NCBI RefSeq assembly: GCF_019880305.1
Contig: NZ_CP082301.1
Span: 4,154,001-4,218,000, forward strand
DNA: 64,000 nt
Origin: Streptomyces decoyicus
GTDB taxonomy: Bacteria; Actinomycetota; Actinomycetes; Streptomycetales; Streptomycetaceae
Direction: 5' to 3'
Part shown: piece by piece, positions 51,793 through 60,953 of the stretch
Layout of the letters: every line of letters starts with the position of its first letter
Position numbering within the stretch: the stretch's first letter is position 1
Made by a program: the position numbers and the translations under genes
The notes under the pieces: model-generated
Told to the model about the DNA's origin: nothing
The model's input: only the letters and a program-made list of their open reading frames with translations
The model's database searches: none

Positions 51793-52549
51793 AAATATGG
51801 CGGACCCAGTTCACGGCCTCCTCCGGACCTTCCGCCACCGGTACCCCCTCCGGCACCGGCGGCCGCTGTACGACCACCACCGGCACCCCCGCCTCCCGCG
51901 CCGCCGTCAGCTTGGCGGCGGTCGCGGCGGCACCGCTGTCCTTGGTCACCAGGACGTCGATGCGGTGGGCGCGGAGCAGCTCCCGTTCGCCGTCCAGGGT
52001 GAAGGGGCCGCGGTCCAGGAGGGCGGTCATCCGGGGCGGGTACGGGGGCTCGGGCGCGTCCACCGAGCGGACGAGGAACCAGAGGTCGGTGAGGTGGGCG
52101 AAGTGGGAGAGGCCCATCCGGCCCGTGGTGAGGAAGATGCGGGTGCCGAGGGCGGGGAGCGCGGCGGCGGCCTCGTCCAGGGAGGTGACCTGGTGCCACG
52201 TGTCGCCGGGTCCCGGCACCCAGCCGGGCCTGCGGACGGCGAGCAGGGGAACATGGGCGGTGGTGGCGGCATGGGCCGCACTGCAACTGATCGTGTCGGC
52301 GAAAGGATGGGTGGCGTCGATGAGCGCGTCCACCGCGTGCTCGCGCAGCCAGCGGGTGAGGCCCTCGGGGCCGCCGAACCCTCCGATGCGTACCTCCCCG
52401 GCAGGCAGCCGGGGCGCGGCGACCCGGCCGGCGAGCGAGGTCGTCACGCGCAGGGACGGCTCCGGTGCCAGGCCGGCGGCCAGGCGGCGGGCCTCCGTCG
52501 TACCGCCGAGGATCAGTACGTGGCGCGGCGGGCGAGCTGCGTCGGGCAT
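51770..52549 (-). CDS. cobK: Precorrin-6A reductase CobK
   Basis: 259 residues from ATG 52549. NADPH-dependent reduction of precorrin-6A. Family motifs: HVLILGGTTEARRLAAGL at the N-terminus, VRIGGFGGPEGLTRWLREHAVDALIDATHPFADTIS, LPALGTRIFLTTGRMGLSHFA and the C-terminal VLVTKDSGAAATAAKLTAAREAGVPVVVVQRP. Full length. It is divergent from cbiD, with only 17 bp between the start codons as chosen. Confidence 0.95.
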   Translation of the reverse strand: MPDAARPPRHVLILGGTTEARRLAAGLAPEPSLRVTTSLAGRVAAPRLPAGEVRIGGFGGPEGLTRWLREHAVDALIDATHPFADTISCSAAHAATTAHVPLLAVRRPGWVPGPGDTWHQVTSLDEAAAALPALGTRIFLTTGRMGLSHFAHLTDLWFLVRSVDAPEPPYPPRMTALLDRGPFTLDGERELLRAHRIDVLVTKDSGAAATAAKLTAAREAGVPVVVVQRPPVPEGVPVAEGPEEAVNWVRHIFSEANSR

Positions 52550-52566
52550 GGGATGTGGGTTCCTCC

Positions 52567-53760
52567 GTGGCTGAAGCGCAACCGCAGGGTACGGGCAAGG
52601 CCGCCGGAGGGCGTAGCGCGCAGCTCGCACACACCGGGCTGCGGCACGGCTGGACGACCGGTGCCTGTGCGACGGCGGCGAGCACGGCCGCGTACACGGC
52701 GCTGCTCGGCGGCGAGTTCCCGGACCCGGTGACGATCACGCTGCCGAAGGGGCAGACGCCGTCCTTCGCGCTGGCGGTGGAGGAGCTCGCGCCGGGGCGG
52801 ACGGCCGCCATGGCGGGGGTGGTGAAGGACGCGGGCGACGATCCGGACGTGACGCACGGGGCGCTCGTCCGGGCCACCGTGCGGCCGCTGCCCGCCGGGT
52901 CGGGCATCGTCTTCAAGGCCGGCCCGGGGGTCGGGACCGTGACCCGGCCCGGCCTGCCGCTGGACGTCGGTGAGCCGGCGGTCAATCCCGTACCGCGCCA
53001 GATGATGCGGGAGCATCTCACGGAGGTCGCCCGGCGCTACGGCGGCGGGCCGGGGGCGACGGCCGATGTCGAGGTGGAGATTTCCGTCGATCACGGGGAG
53101 GAGATCGCCCGGAGTACCTGGAATCCGCGGCTGGGGATTCTGGGCGGGCTGTCGATCCTGGGGACCACCGGGATCGTCGTGCCGTACTCCTGCTCGGCCT
53201 GGATCGACTCCATCCGGCGGGGCGTGGATGTGGCGCGGGCGGCGGGACGGCGGCATGTGGCCGGGTGTACGGGATCGACGTCGGAGAAGGTCGCCGTCGC
53301 CCTGCACCACCTGCCCGAGGACGCGCTGCTGGACATGGGCGACTTCGCGGGGGCGGTGCTGAAGTACATCCGGCGCCATCCCGTGGAGCGGCTCACCATC
53401 TGCGGCGGGTTCGCCAAGCTGTCCAAGCTGGCGGCCGGGCATCTGGATCTGCACTCCGCGCGGTCCCAGGTCGACAAGCGGTTCCTCGCGGATCTCGCCC
53501 GGCGGGGCGGGGCGGACGAGGCGCTGGCGGGGGTCGTGGCGGAGGCCAACACGGGCCTGGCGGCGCTCCAGTTGTGCGCCGCGGCGGGCGTCCCGCTGGG
53601 GGATCTGGTGGCGGCGACGGCGCGCGACGAGTCGCTGGCCGTGCTGCGGGGCGCGCCCGTCGCGGTCGATGTCATCTGTATCGACCGGGCGGGGATGGTG
53701 GTGGGACGGGCGGAGCCGCGGGGGCCGGGGGACACCGGCCAGGGAAGCCCTCTCCGTTGA
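52567..53760 (+). CDS. cbiD: Cobalt-precorrin-5B C1-methyltransferase CbiD
   Basis: About 397 residues. Motifs: HGWTTGACATAASTAAYTALLGGEFPDPVTITLPKG, KDAGDDPDVTHGALVRATV, VGEPAVNPVPRQMMREHL, GILGGLSILGTTGIVVPYSCSAWIDSIRRGVDVA and MGDFAGAVLKYIRRHPVERLTICGGFAKLSKLAAGHLDLHS. GTG 52567 or GTG 52555 could be the start. CbiD belongs to the anaerobic branch, while CobG, CobN and CobK here belong to the aerobic branch, so CbiD probably substitutes for CobF as the C1 methyltransferase. Confidence 0.94.
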   Translation: MAEAQPQGTGKAAGGRSAQLAHTGLRHGWTTGACATAASTAAYTALLGGEFPDPVTITLPKGQTPSFALAVEELAPGRTAAMAGVVKDAGDDPDVTHGALVRATVRPLPAGSGIVFKAGPGVGTVTRPGLPLDVGEPAVNPVPRQMMREHLTEVARRYGGGPGATADVEVEISVDHGEEIARSTWNPRLGILGGLSILGTTGIVVPYSCSAWIDSIRRGVDVARAAGRRHVAGCTGSTSEKVAVALHHLPEDALLDMGDFAGAVLKYIRRHPVERLTICGGFAKLSKLAAGHLDLHSARSQVDKRFLADLARRGGADEALAGVVAEANTGLAALQLCAAAGVPLGDLVAATARDESLAVLRGAPVAVDVICIDRAGMVVGRAEPRGPGDTGQGSPLR

Positions 53761-53773
53761 AGGGCTCCCCCAC

Positions 53774-53796
53774 CTCCGCACCTGTCAGGTGCGGAG
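53774..53796. terminator. Terminator hairpin between cbiD and a convergent gene
   Basis: CTCCGCACCT (53774-53783) pairs with AGGTGCGGAG (53787-53796) over a 3-nt loop. It also covers the last codons of the minus-strand gene. Confidence 0.65.
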
Positions 53797-54141
53797 CCCG
53801 TACCGGTTGGCCACACAGTCGTTGCCGCGGCCGGTGAGCCTGCCCAGCACCGTGCCGAGGGCACAGGTGGTCAGCCGGAGCGGGTTGTCGCGGAACCCGG
53901 GGCGGCTGTAGCGCCCTTCCCGGCGGTCGTAGCGCCCTTCCCGGCGCTCGTTCATCCGGCTCGGCTGGTCGGTCATCCGGCCCGGGCTGTTGTGCATCCA
54001 CGGCGAGCTGTCGTGCCGCTGTCCCGGGGTGTCCGTCGCCTGCGCGACATGCTCCCTGCCGTCGGCACCGGCGGCATTGCCGCCGAAGAGCGTCAGCAGG
54101 ACGGCGGCGCCGACCGCACCGGCGGCCAGTCTGGTACGCAT
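53785..54141 (-). CDS. Secreted basic hypothetical protein
   Basis: 118 residues from ATG 54141 behind AAGGAG. The signal peptide (TRLAAGAVGAAVLLTLFGGNAAGA) is followed by a Met/Arg/Asn-rich middle with a short repeat (RREGRYDRREGRYSRPG). The C-terminus has two Cys (LTTCALGTVLGRLTGRGNDCVANRYGLR), probably a disulfide. I recognise no family. Exported location is inferred from the signal peptide. Confidence 0.78.
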   Translation of the reverse strand: MRTRLAAGAVGAAVLLTLFGGNAAGADGREHVAQATDTPGQRHDSSPWMHNSPGRMTDQPSRMNERREGRYDRREGRYSRPGFRDNPLRLTTCALGTVLGRLTGRGNDCVANRYGLRT

Positions 54142-54789
54142 CGTGGCGTACTCCTTTGCTTCGGCCCCCCTTGGGTGTCGCAGCTTCCTTACCGGCCCCC
54201 GGGAGCCGAGTAACGGACATTCACCCCGATGCGGTCCTACGGTCATACGGACGGTCCCGGAAGGCCACGGGCGGGCGGGGCTGTGCGGGCTGCGCGAACT
54301 GTGCGGAGCCGCGCCGCGCCGTGCGCGAATTCCTCCTTTACCGGCGCCCTGGAGGATCCTTTGAAGGACGCTTCAGGACCCGGCGTAAATCTATAACCCG
54401 CGTTACGCGGAAAATGCAGACATCTCCCGCCATCCCACTCGACGGCGGGCACTCGGCGAACGCCTTCCACGGATTGACCCGAGGGCCCCAAGGGGGGCAT
54501 GACGGTCCATTCCATGACCGTTGTCCCGCAGCTGCCACGCAAGGGGACCGTCCGCAAGAATCGGGCAAAGATGCACGTCAAAGCGTTGTTGCGGTGCATT
54601 TCAGGCCGGTGAAAAACCTGGCGGTAAGTTGCCGCGAAACCACGTGACGTGATTGCATTTCACGAACACGCGGACGCCATTACGGGTGTCACATTTCCGG
54701 TGTCGGCGCCCGTGTTGCGGCCGGATTGCGCTGCCACAATTCGGCCTGCATTCGTTCAAAATCCACAGCTTTTACGGGAAGGTCACATC
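54142..54789. other. 648-bp gap without a clear gene
   Basis: Between two small exported-type genes. It holds a short hairpin CCGCG-TTA-CGCGG near 54408-54420 and an A/T-richer stretch from 54590 to 54780 that is likely to contain the promoter of the 54790 gene. I see no supported coding frame. Confidence 0.5.
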
Positions 54790-55020
54790 ATGCGCAACGG
54801 CTTCACCCCTGCCGCCACGGAGATTTCCGACAGCGACCTGGAGAACATCGCCGGTGGCATCGCCGGCGCCGGCGCCAACGCGGGTGCCGAGATCGCCGGG
54901 CACGGTGCCTCCGCGAACGTCGGCGGCTTCGTCGGCGGCGGCGCGTCGATCTCCCCCGAAGGCGTCAGCGCGCAGCTCTCCGGCGCTGCCCTGGCCTCGG
55001 TGCAGACCAGCGGTCTCTGA
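54790..55020 (+). CDS. RiPP/bacteriocin precursor-like peptide with GG leader
   Basis: 76 residues from ATG 54790 (GGAAGG upstream). The N-terminus MRNGFTPAATEISDSDLENIAGG has the double-glycine leader motif (LSDxELExVAGG) recognised by peptidase-containing ABC exporters. The following core is Gly/Ala/Ser-rich (IAGAGANAGAEIAGHGASANVGGFVGGGAS) and ends SVQTSGL. It has no Cys. No modification enzyme or C39 peptidase is encoded nearby; cobalamin genes surround it. It could be a small bacteriocin, an unmodified secreted peptide, or a substrate for distant enzymes. It is followed by a clear terminator. Confidence 0.75.
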   Translation: MRNGFTPAATEISDSDLENIAGGIAGAGANAGAEIAGHGASANVGGFVGGGASISPEGVSAQLSGAALASVQTSGL

Positions 55021-55083
55021 GATCTGAGACCGAAGGGGGCCCTGCTCCCCCGCCGGCGCAGCGCCCACGAGCCGGCGCACCGG

Positions 55084-55112
55084 AACCCCGGGACCTCCCG
55101 TCCCGGGGTTTT
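55084..55112. terminator. Intrinsic terminator of the peptide gene
   Basis: AACCCCGGGA (55084-55093) pairs with TCCCGGGGTT (55101-55110), 7-nt loop, followed by TT. It sits between the precursor-like gene and convergent cobM. Confidence 0.75.
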
Positions 55113-55125
55113 GGTGCGTCGGGAC

Positions 55126-55914
55126 TCAGGGAGTGTCCGCGGGCGCGGGGCCGTGTGCACCGCACCCGCCGTGCGGCCGCTCACGGTCCGCCGAATAGAG
55201 ATGGCTGTCGCGGAACTGCTCGGCGCCCAGGGTGCGGCCGACCATGATGACGGCCGTACGGACCACGCCCGCGGCCTTCACCTGGCCGGCGATGTCGGCG
55301 AGGGTGCCGCGCAGCACGAGTTCGTCGGGGCGGGAGGCCATGGCGACGACGGCGGCCGGGCAGTCGGCGCCGTAGTGCGGCAGGAGTTCGGCGACGACCC
55401 GGTCGACGTACATGGCGGCCAGGTGGAGGACCAGCAGCGCGCCGCTGCGGCCCAGCGTGGCGAGGTCCTCGCCCTCGGGCATGGGGGTGGCGCGCTGGGC
55501 GACGCGGGTGAGGATGACGGTCTGGCCGACGGTGGGGACGGTCAGTTCGCGCTTGAGGGCGGCGGCCGCGGCGGCGAACGCGGGGACGCCCGGCACCACC
55601 TCGTACGGCACCCCGGCCGCGTCCAGCCGGCGCATCTGCTCGGCGACCGCGCTGAAGACGGACGGGTCGCCGGAGTGCAGCCGGGCGACGTCGTGGCCCT
55701 CCTCGTGGGCGCGCACCATCTCGGCGGTGATCGTGTCGAGGTCCAGCTGAGCGGTGTCGATGAGCCGGGCGCCGGGCGGGCACTCGGCGAGCAGCTCGCG
55801 CGGCACCAGGCTGCCCGCGTAGAGGCACACCCCGCAGGAGGCGAGCATGCGGGCACCGCGCACGGTGATCAGGTCGGCGGCGCCGGGACCTGCGCCGATG
55901 AAGTGGACGGTCAT
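55126..55914 (-). CDS. cobM: Precorrin-4 C11-methyltransferase CobM
   Basis: 262 residues from ATG 55914. SAM-dependent methyltransferase with VHFIGAGPGAADLITVRGARML, CLYAGSLVPRELL, RLHSGDPSVFSAVAEQMRRL, VVPGVPAFAAAAAALKRELTVPTVGQTVILTR and the C-terminal LGAEQFRDSHLY. It methylates C11 of precorrin-4. The start overlaps the cobL stop by 4 bp, so both are translated from one message. The tail after about residue 245 is low complexity. Confidence 0.96.
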   Translation of the reverse strand: MTVHFIGAGPGAADLITVRGARMLASCGVCLYAGSLVPRELLAECPPGARLIDTAQLDLDTITAEMVRAHEEGHDVARLHSGDPSVFSAVAEQMRRLDAAGVPYEVVPGVPAFAAAAAALKRELTVPTVGQTVILTRVAQRATPMPEGEDLATLGRSGALLVLHLAAMYVDRVVAELLPHYGADCPAAVVAMASRPDELVLRGTLADIAGQVKAAGVVRTAVIMVGRTLGAEQFRDSHLYSADRERPHGGCGAHGPAPADTP

Positions 55915-57230
55915 GGTTGCTCGGTCTCCTGGGGGAGGGAGGGCGGGGACGGGGAAGCGGCCTGCGGCTTCACGGCCGACCACTGGGTGACCGGCATCGC
56001 CTGCCGCCAGCCCGTGAAGCCGCCGACCGGCACCGCATGGGCGACCGCGAGCCTGACCAGTTCGCCGCCGTGCTGCCGGTAGTGGTCGGCGAGCAGCGCC
56101 TCGGACTCCAGCGTCACGGTGTTCGCGACGATCCGGCCGCCCGCCGGCAGCGCCTCCCAGCAGGCGGCCAGCAGGCCGGGGGCGGTCAGCCCGCCGCCGA
56201 TGAACACCGCGTCCGGCGTCGGCAGACCGTCCAGCGCGGCGGGCGCGGGACCGCGGACGATGCGCAGCGCCGGTACGCCGAGCGAGGCCGCGTTACGGCC
56301 GATCCGCTCGGCCCGTGCGGCGTCCCGCTCGACGCTGATGGCGCGGCAGCTGCGGTGCGCCCGCAGCCACTCGATGGCAATGGAGCCGGAGCCGCCGCCG
56401 ATGTCCCACAGGAGTTCACCGGGGGCGGGCGCCAGCGCGGCGAGGGTGGCGGCGCGGACATGGCGCTTGGTGAGCTGGCCGTCGTGTTCGTAGGCGGCGT
56501 CGGGGAGGCCGGGGACGGTGGACAGGGGCGGGGTGCCGGGCGCGCGGCGGCAGTCGAGGGCGATGACGTTGAGGGGGTCGGCGGGCGGGGCGTCCCAGCC
56601 GTCGGCGGTGCCCTCGGCCGTCCGTTCACGGTCGCCGCCGAGTTGCTCCAGTACGCGCATACGGGTCGGGCCGAAGCCGTGGGCGCGCAGCAGGGCGGCG
56701 ACCTCGGCGGGGGTGCCGGCCCCGGCGGACAGCACCAGCAGTCGGTGGCCGTCGTACAGCGCGCGGGCCAGGTTCTCGGTGGGCCGGCCGACGAGCGTGA
56801 TGACCTCGGTGTCCTCCAGCGGCCAGCCGAGCCGGGCGCAGGCGTAGGAGACGGAGGAGGGGTGGGGGAGGATGCGCAGCCGAGGCGTCCGCGGGGCGGC
56901 CGCGGCCGCTGCCCCTTCCGCCAGCACCTCGGTCAGGGTCCGCCCGATCCCGTAGAACATCGGGTCGCCGCTGGCCAGCACGCAGACCCGGCGCCCGGCG
57001 TGTGCGGCGAGCAGTCCGGGGACGGCGGGGCGCAGGGGCGCGGGCCACGGGACGCGCTCACCGGCGCACTCCCCGGGCAGCAGCGCGAGCTGGCGGGGGC
57101 CGCCGATCAGCACCTCGGCGCTCCGCAGGGCCTGCTGGGAGGCGGCGGGCAGTCCGTCCCAGCCGTCGGCCCCGATGCCGACGACGGAAAGCGGTTCAGG
57201 AGCGGCCGGGGCGGGTGGTGCGGGGCTCAC
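55911..57230 (-). CDS. cobL: Precorrin-6Y C5,15-methyltransferase CobL (CbiE-CbiT fusion)
   Basis: 439 residues from GTG 57230. The N-terminal CbiE domain (about 12-215) reads LSVVGIGADGWDGLP, VLASGDPMFYGIGRTL, LPHPSSVSYACARLGWPLEDTEVITLVGRP. The C-terminal CbiT domain (about 250-410) reads HDGQLTKRHVRAATLAALAPAPGELLWDIGGGSGSIAIEWLR and FIGGGLTAPGLLAACWEALPAGGRIVANTVT. It methylates C5 and C15 and decarboxylates the C12 acetate. First gene of the cobL-cobM pair. Confidence 0.96.
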   Translation of the reverse strand: MSPAPPAPAAPEPLSVVGIGADGWDGLPAASQQALRSAEVLIGGPRQLALLPGECAGERVPWPAPLRPAVPGLLAAHAGRRVCVLASGDPMFYGIGRTLTEVLAEGAAAAAAPRTPRLRILPHPSSVSYACARLGWPLEDTEVITLVGRPTENLARALYDGHRLLVLSAGAGTPAEVAALLRAHGFGPTRMRVLEQLGGDRERTAEGTADGWDAPPADPLNVIALDCRRAPGTPPLSTVPGLPDAAYEHDGQLTKRHVRAATLAALAPAPGELLWDIGGGSGSIAIEWLRAHRSCRAISVERDAARAERIGRNAASLGVPALRIVRGPAPAALDGLPTPDAVFIGGGLTAPGLLAACWEALPAGGRIVANTVTLESEALLADHYRQHGGELVRLAVAHAVPVGGFTGWRQAMPVTQWSAVKPQAASPSPPSLPQETEQP

Positions 57231-57401
57231 TGCCGAGTACCTCAGAGGTCGGGAGGGGCCGGTCCCGGGAAGGGCACCGGTCCGGGGGACGGGAGCCGAA
57301 CTTTACTGACCGGTCGGATCGCGCGGTCCCGCTGCCCCCCATGAAAAGCGAGGGAGGCGGCCGCCCGGACCGGTCCGGGCCCCGTCACCTGCCGCGCGCG
57401 C

Positions 57402-57671
57402 TCACGCCAGCAGCGCGATCAAGAACTGCCCCGCGAACAGAAACGCCGCGCAGAAGCCCACGCCCGCCGGGAACCACTGCCAGATGCCGCGCGGGGAGTC
57501 GAAGCAGACCAGGTAGCCGAGGACGGCGACCACGCCGGTCAGGGCGCCCAGCCAGAAGGGGAGGCCCTCGTGGTGGGTGGACAGGATGGCGACGGCGGCC
57601 AGCAGGCCGAGCACCGCCAGGATCTGGCCCTTGCCGGGTGCGGGCCGCGCGGTCTCGCCCGTAGCGCTCAT
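57402..57671 (-). CDS. Small integral membrane protein, 89 aa
   Basis: Starts at ATG 57671. Three hydrophobic segments: ILAVLGLLAAVAILS, FWLGALTGVVAVLGYLVCF and FPAGVGFCAAFLFAGQFLIALLA, with short polar links (THHEGLP, DSPRGIWQW). No motif of known function. It is divergent from the metal exporter gene, with a 225-bp gap. Confidence 0.78.
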   Translation of the reverse strand: MSATGETARPAPGKGQILAVLGLLAAVAILSTHHEGLPFWLGALTGVVAVLGYLVCFDSPRGIWQWFPAGVGFCAAFLFAGQFLIALLA

Positions 57672-57896
57672 AGCGCCGGATGCTACCCGGGCGCGCGGGC
57701 CTCGACGGCTTCCCACGCCAGCCGGAAGCGGACATCCCAGCTCCGTTTTCCGCGCCCGCTCCCTTCCGCTTCCGCACCGCTCTGACCAGGCACGATAGGC
57801 CGTTTGACGGTAATGACAACGGTCACCGATGCAGCCTTTGGATCTTTGCCCGAAGTGCGGTTTGCTTCGCACGAGGAGCCAGGAAGGAGCGCGCCC

Positions 57897-58922
57897 ATGA
57901 CCGAGCACGCCCACAGCCACGGGCACAGCCACAGCCATGCGCACGGGGTCGCACCGGACGCCGACCGGCGCTGGCTGCGCAGCGCGCTCATCCTGCTCAC
58001 CGCGTACATGGCGGTCGAGGTCGTCATCGGTGTGGTGGCGCAGTCCCTGGCGCTGATCTCGGACGCCGCCCACATGCTCACCGACGCGGTCTCGATCGTG
58101 CTGGCCCTGGTCGCGATGCGGCTGGCCGCGCGGCCGGCGCGCGGCGGCTACACCTACGGGCTCAAGCGCGCCGAGATCCTCTCCGCGCAGGCCAACGGCA
58201 TCACCTTGCTGCTGCTGTCGGTCTGGCTGGCGTACGAGGCGGTCGAGCGGCTGATCTCGCCGCCGAAGGTGACCGGCGGGCTGGTGCTGGTCACCGCGCT
58301 GGCCGGGATCGTGGTGAATCTGATCTGCACCTGGCTGCTGTCGAAGGCCAACCGCTCCAGCCTGAACGTCGAGGGCGCCTACCAGCACATCCTCACCGAC
58401 CTGTTCGGGTTCGTCGCCACCGCCCTCGCCGGTCTGATCGTGCTGACGACGGGCTTCGAGCGGGCGGATGCGATCGCCTCGCTCGTGGTCGTCGTGCTGA
58501 TGCTGCGGGCCGGTACGGGGCTGGTGCGCGAGTCCGGACGGATCTTCATGGAGGCCGCGCCGACGGGCGTCGACCCGGACGCCCTGGGCGGCCGTCTGGC
58601 CGCCACGGACGAGGTCGTCGAGGTGCACGATCTGCACATCTGGCTGATCACCTCGGGGCAGCCGGCGCTGTCCGCGCACATCCTCGTGGCGCCGGGCGGC
58701 GACTGCCACAAGGTCCGCCGCAGTCTCCAGGAGCTGCTGAGCGGCGAGTACGGCATCAGCCACGCCACCCTCCAAGTGGACCACGTCGGCGAACAGGGCT
58801 CGCCCGACGACGTACTGACGCTGGGCCCGCGGCCCGGCACCGGCCCCGCTCCGGAGGAGCAGACCGGCCACTGCGAGGACGCCCATGGCCCGGTGCACCG
58901 GTCGGGGCCGCATCGGCGATGA
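57897..58922 (+). CDS. Cation diffusion facilitator (CzcD/ZitB-like) metal exporter
   Basis: 341 residues from ATG 57897 after AGGAAGGAG. The His-rich N-terminus (HAHSHGHSHSHAH) is followed by six helices with the metal-site motifs SDAAHMLTDAVS (helix 2, HxxxD) and AYQHILTDLFG (helix 5, HxxxD). The cytosolic C-terminal domain has VHDLHIWLITSGQPALSAHI. This is the Zn/Co/Cd proton antiporter type. Its closeness to cobalamin genes could suggest cobalt handling, but zinc is equally likely. Confidence 0.94.
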   Translation: MTEHAHSHGHSHSHAHGVAPDADRRWLRSALILLTAYMAVEVVIGVVAQSLALISDAAHMLTDAVSIVLALVAMRLAARPARGGYTYGLKRAEILSAQANGITLLLLSVWLAYEAVERLISPPKVTGGLVLVTALAGIVVNLICTWLLSKANRSSLNVEGAYQHILTDLFGFVATALAGLIVLTTGFERADAIASLVVVVLMLRAGTGLVRESGRIFMEAAPTGVDPDALGGRLAATDEVVEVHDLHIWLITSGQPALSAHILVAPGGDCHKVRRSLQELLSGEYGISHATLQVDHVGEQGSPDDVLTLGPRPGTGPAPEEQTGHCEDAHGPVHRSGPHRR

Positions 58923-59013
58923 GGGAGCGCCGCCCGCCCTCACTCGGGTGAACCCGGCCGGGGAGGAGCCCGCCTGCCGCCGGTGACGGGGGCCGCGATG
59001 CTCGGATGACGGC

Positions 59014-59619
59014 ATGAGAACCGCCGTTGTCTGCGCGCTGCTGTGCGCCGCCACGCTCCCCGGACCGTCCGCCGCCGCGTCCGCCCCGCAGGCTCCGCCC
59101 GCCGTCTCGGTCACGGTGGCCGTGACCGGCGGCCGTGACGACGCCGAGTCGGGCAGACGTCTCGACTACCGCATCACCGTGCACAACATGGGCCCCACCG
59201 AGGTCCGCGGGGCCCGCATCGAACAGGAGATGCCGGCCACCACCACCTCCGCCACCGCGCCCGGCGGCACCGTCGAAGGGCATGACGTGGGTCAGCAGAA
59301 GGTGGTCTGGCGCTCCGATCTGCCCGCGCACGACATCCAGGTGTTCACCGCCTCGGCCGTACTCGGCGCCCGCACCGGCCCCACCGCCACCGCGGCCCCC
59401 GGCACCCTGCGCGCCGCCGCCACGGTCTGTGTCTACGTGGACGATTCCTACACCCCCACGGCCTGCTCGGGCGATCTGGACGACTTGCCGGAGACGCACG
59501 CGGAGGCCGGGGGCGGCGACGGCTGGATGTGGTGGGCGGGGGCCGCCGCGGCCGCCGCCCTGTTCGGGCCGGGAGTGGTACGGGCGGTACGGCGGCGGCG
59601 CGCCGCGCAGCCGCACTGA
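59014..59619 (+). CDS. Secreted or anchored DUF11-like protein
   Basis: 201 residues from ATG 59014. Signal peptide (TAVVCALLCAATLPGPSAAAS), then a single beta-sandwich with the DUF11 look: LDYRITVHNMGPTEVRGARIEQEMPATTTS and WRSDLPAHDIQVFTASAVLG. A C-terminal helix (WWAGAAAAAALFGPGVVRAV) and basic tail (RRRRAAQPH) indicate membrane anchoring with the domain outside. Two Cys in the domain may form a disulfide. Role unknown. Confidence 0.8.
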   Translation: MRTAVVCALLCAATLPGPSAAASAPQAPPAVSVTVAVTGGRDDAESGRRLDYRITVHNMGPTEVRGARIEQEMPATTTSATAPGGTVEGHDVGQQKVVWRSDLPAHDIQVFTASAVLGARTGPTATAAPGTLRAAATVCVYVDDSYTPTACSGDLDDLPETHAEAGGGDGWMWWAGAAAAAALFGPGVVRAVRRRRAAQPH

Positions 59620-59893
59620 GGGCGGCGGGCGCGCGTCCGGTCGGCCGCAGCCCGAGCCGGACCGTGCCCGGTCCCCCGCGGGCACGGTCCGGAGCCGCGC
59701 GCCCTGTCCCCCCGTGGGCACGCCCGGAGCCGCGCGCCCGGTCACCCATTGGCACCGGCCCCGCTCGCGGGCGGCCGGGGTTCGCACTTGCCTGGGAGAT
59801 GGCCGTAGGGCGCACGTCTTGTGGGTCTCCCCGGGCCCGGCCGAGCCATGGGACGCGCCGCAGTCCGCCGCCGGGCAGGAGGGACCAGACGCG

Positions 59894-60880
59894 ATGTCAG
59901 CGAGCGCCCCCGTACGCCAGGACGGGCGGGTGACGGAGGGGGAGCGGGCGCCGCGGCGGCGTGGGCGAGCGGTGGCCGGCGGGGTGCTGCTGCTGGTGGG
60001 TGCGTTGCTGCTGCCGTTGAGTCTGGCCGCCACATGGGCGCGGGCCGAGCTGGCCGAGACCGACAGCTATGTGGCGACGGTGGCGCCGCTGGCCGGGAAT
60101 GCCGCCGTCCAGGACGCGGTCGTCGACGATGTGACGAACGGGGTGATGGCCCATGTCCGGCTCGACGGGCTGCTGCGCGCCGTACCGCGCGCCGAGCGCC
60201 CCGCGCTGCGGAAGCACTTCACCCGCGGCATCCGCGAGTTCGTGGACAAGCAGGTGCGGCAGGTCGTCACCGGCCGCCACTTCCCCTCGATGTGGAACGG
60301 GGTGCACCGGACCGCCCACCGGACCCTGGACGGCAGTCTGACCGCGTCCGGCCGCTCCGCGGTCACCCTCGATCTCACACCGGTCGTGGAGCGGGTCACC
60401 CACCAGCTGTCCCACAACGGTATGGGGCTCGACATCCTGCGCCGGGTGCCGCGGGCCGGGGTGGAGATCGTGCTGCTGAAGGGCCCGGACGTGCCGCGGA
60501 TCCGGACCGTTTACAAGGTCGTTCACACGGGGGCGCTGCTGTTGCCGCCCGCCGCGGCGCTGTGCCTGGCCGGCGGGCTGCTGCTGGTGCGGCGCCGGCG
60601 GCGGGCGCTGATCTGTACGGGGCTGGGGTGCGCGGCCGCCGCCGCCCTGCTGGCCGTCGCGCTCGCGCTGGTCCGCAGCCGTGCCCTGGACGCGCTGCCC
60701 GCCGTGATCTCCCGGCCCGCCGCGGGCGCCTACGCCGATGCGCTGACCGGTCCGTTGCGCACCGGGGTCTGGCTGGTGGTCGGCGCGGGCACCCTGACCG
60801 CGGCGCTGGCCGCGGCGGGGCCGCCGGCGGCGCGGGCGCTGCTCATACGACGGTTCGCCCGCGCCGCCGACGGCCCCTGA
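59894..60880 (+). CDS. Conserved membrane protein with large extracytoplasmic loop
   Basis: 328 residues. ATG 59894 is the best start. After an N-terminal helix (VAGGVLLLVGALLLPLSLAATWAR) lies a 170-residue hydrophilic region (AELAETDSYVATVAPLAGNAAVQDAVVDDVTNGVMAHV to VVERVTHQLSHNGMGLDIL). Three C-terminal helices follow (ALLLPPAAALCLAGGLLLV, LICTGLGCAAAAALLAVALALV, GVWLVVGAGTLTAALAAAG). This layout is common in streptomycete membrane proteins of unknown function. No enzyme motif seen. Confidence 0.8.
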   Translation: MSASAPVRQDGRVTEGERAPRRRGRAVAGGVLLLVGALLLPLSLAATWARAELAETDSYVATVAPLAGNAAVQDAVVDDVTNGVMAHVRLDGLLRAVPRAERPALRKHFTRGIREFVDKQVRQVVTGRHFPSMWNGVHRTAHRTLDGSLTASGRSAVTLDLTPVVERVTHQLSHNGMGLDILRRVPRAGVEIVLLKGPDVPRIRTVYKVVHTGALLLPPAAALCLAGGLLLVRRRRRALICTGLGCAAAAALLAVALALVRSRALDALPAVISRPAAGAYADALTGPLRTGVWLVVGAGTLTAALAAAGPPAARALLIRRFARAADGP

Positions 60881-60953
60881 CCCGCGGCCCTGGCTCCAGG
60901 TCCTGGGTCCAGGCCCGCCTGACCTCCGCTCAGGCCACCGCGCAGGCCACCGC

